From Halalkalibacter oceani (GTDB lineage: Bacteria; Bacillota; Bacilli; Bacillales; Bacillaceae_D), in contig NZ_JAMBOS010000008.1 in the NCBI RefSeq assembly GCF_023715705.1, forward strand, positions 1 through 64,000: a stretch of DNA of 64,000 nucleotides, given 5' to 3'. Of this stretch, positions 63,572-64,000 are shown piece by piece (positions within the stretch are counted from its first letter, which is position 1; each line of letters begins with the position of its first letter). Made by a program: the position numbers and the translations under genes. Below the pieces are notes generated by a model. The model was not told where the DNA came from and searched no databases. It saw only the letters and a list, made by a program, of their open reading frames with translations.

Positions 63572-64000
63572 ATGAGCTACAGGCTTGCAACGTACCTCTC
63601 TCTTTTATTTTTAGCAGGTCTCGGTGTGCTGTTTATGTATACGTCGCTCCAATTTAATGATAGAGCAAGCGGTCAAATTATCGGACCGGCGTTTTTTCCG
63701 CAGCTTGTAAGTGGACTATTAATTTTCATGTGTATCATCAGTGCTTTTACGACATGGAGAAAGGAAAAAACGAGCGATGATACGTTAAATATCCCACAGC
63801 TGAAATATATTCTGTTTACAATTGTTGCTCTCGTAATCTTCGTTGCCTTATGGGATGCATTCGGTTTGTTTTATCTGTTTGCTCTTTTGTTTCTGTCCAG
63901 TCTGCTTTATGTCTATAACCGGAAGGACAGTACGAAGAAGCGCATCCTAAAAGCGGTCGGTCTTTCTATCGTCATCGGGCTGTTTATCTACCTCGTATTT
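63572..64000 (+). CDS. tctB: Tripartite tricarboxylate transporter small membrane subunit (TctB), partial
   Basis: The first 143 codons of a TctB-like protein with four predicted helices (GLGVLFMYTSLQF, GPAFFPQLVSGLLIF, LVIFVALWDAFGLFYLF). GGAGGAG precedes the ATG. The frame is open to the window edge; tctA is expected next. Confidence 0.88.
   Translation, partial: MSYRLATYLSLLFLAGLGVLFMYTSLQFNDRASGQIIGPAFFPQLVSGLLIFMCIISAFTTWRKEKTSDDTLNIPQLKYILFTIVALVIFVALWDAFGLFYLFALLFLSSLLYVYNRKDSTKKRILKAVGLSIVIGLFIYLVF

Overview
The window is Bacillaceae DNA. The block thiL-tsaE-tsaB-rimI-tsaD ... ydiF-rex-tatA-tatC ... ydiK-ydiL-groES-groEL has the gene order known from Bacillus subtilis (ydiA to groEL), behind an rRNA operon. 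Control sites are of Bacillus type: CIRCE, Rex boxes, PhoP boxes, CcpA cre sites and GlpP-type leaders. The genus cannot be fixed from this window; an S-layer-homology protein and an L-galactonate/tripartite-transporter block are its main distinguishing genes.

1-6.5 kb: end of a 23S gene, 5S, three 263-bp tandem units that each carry the 3' tip of 5S plus the rRNA terminator, two fluC fluoride channels, a Cys/Met-metabolism PLP enzyme, a PhoP-boxed secreted SLH protein, a CcpA-controlled 49-residue membrane peptide, an orphan 5S with its own promoter, and an initiator tRNA preceded by two truncated copies of its own 5' end. 6.6-12.7 kb: t6A/ThiL operon, a dense DnaA-box cluster and a large membrane protein. 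12.7-20.5 kb: glycerophosphodiester uptake and breakdown (phosphoesterase, GlpP antiterminator, UgpB/C/A/E, GDPD, HAD phosphatase). Its two promoters carry PhoP boxes and its two leaders share a terminator motif, so phosphate and glycerol-3-phosphate are probably read together. 20.7-31.8 kb: ABC-F protein, Rex, Tat translocase, a DoxX protein and cytochrome bd (cydA, cydB and tiny cydS) behind three Rex boxes, YdiK/YdiL, GroESL.

31.8-48.7 kb is accessory and visibly AT-rich. A segment resembling the groEL 3' end, downstream sequence and terminator recurs at 36.3 kb, enclosing a zinc-ribbon protein, a primase-helicase of the TOTE-conflict type and a Fic protein; a frameshifted integrase remnant lies just outside. 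Next is an unusual catabolic operon (two FAD oxidoreductases, a CoxG-like protein, DeoR regulator, FGGY kinase, EutH-type transporter) behind a promoter with three 15-bp-phased operator repeats. Then comes a graveyard of IstB, RadC and IS256 remnants, followed by DHFR-like, DoxX, VOC and alkyltransferase-like genes.

49-55.3 kb: a sensor kinase, response regulator, ABC ATPase and two permeases in the order of the linearmycin-resistance lnrJKLMN cluster, then a CPBP protease. 55.4-64 kb: cupin, AraC regulator, L-galactonate-type dehydrogenase, tagaturonate reductase, a hydroxyacid dehydrogenase, a nitroreductase behind a cre site, and the start of a tripartite tricarboxylate transporter that runs off the window. 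All calls rest on reading the sequence and on family knowledge; no searches were run.
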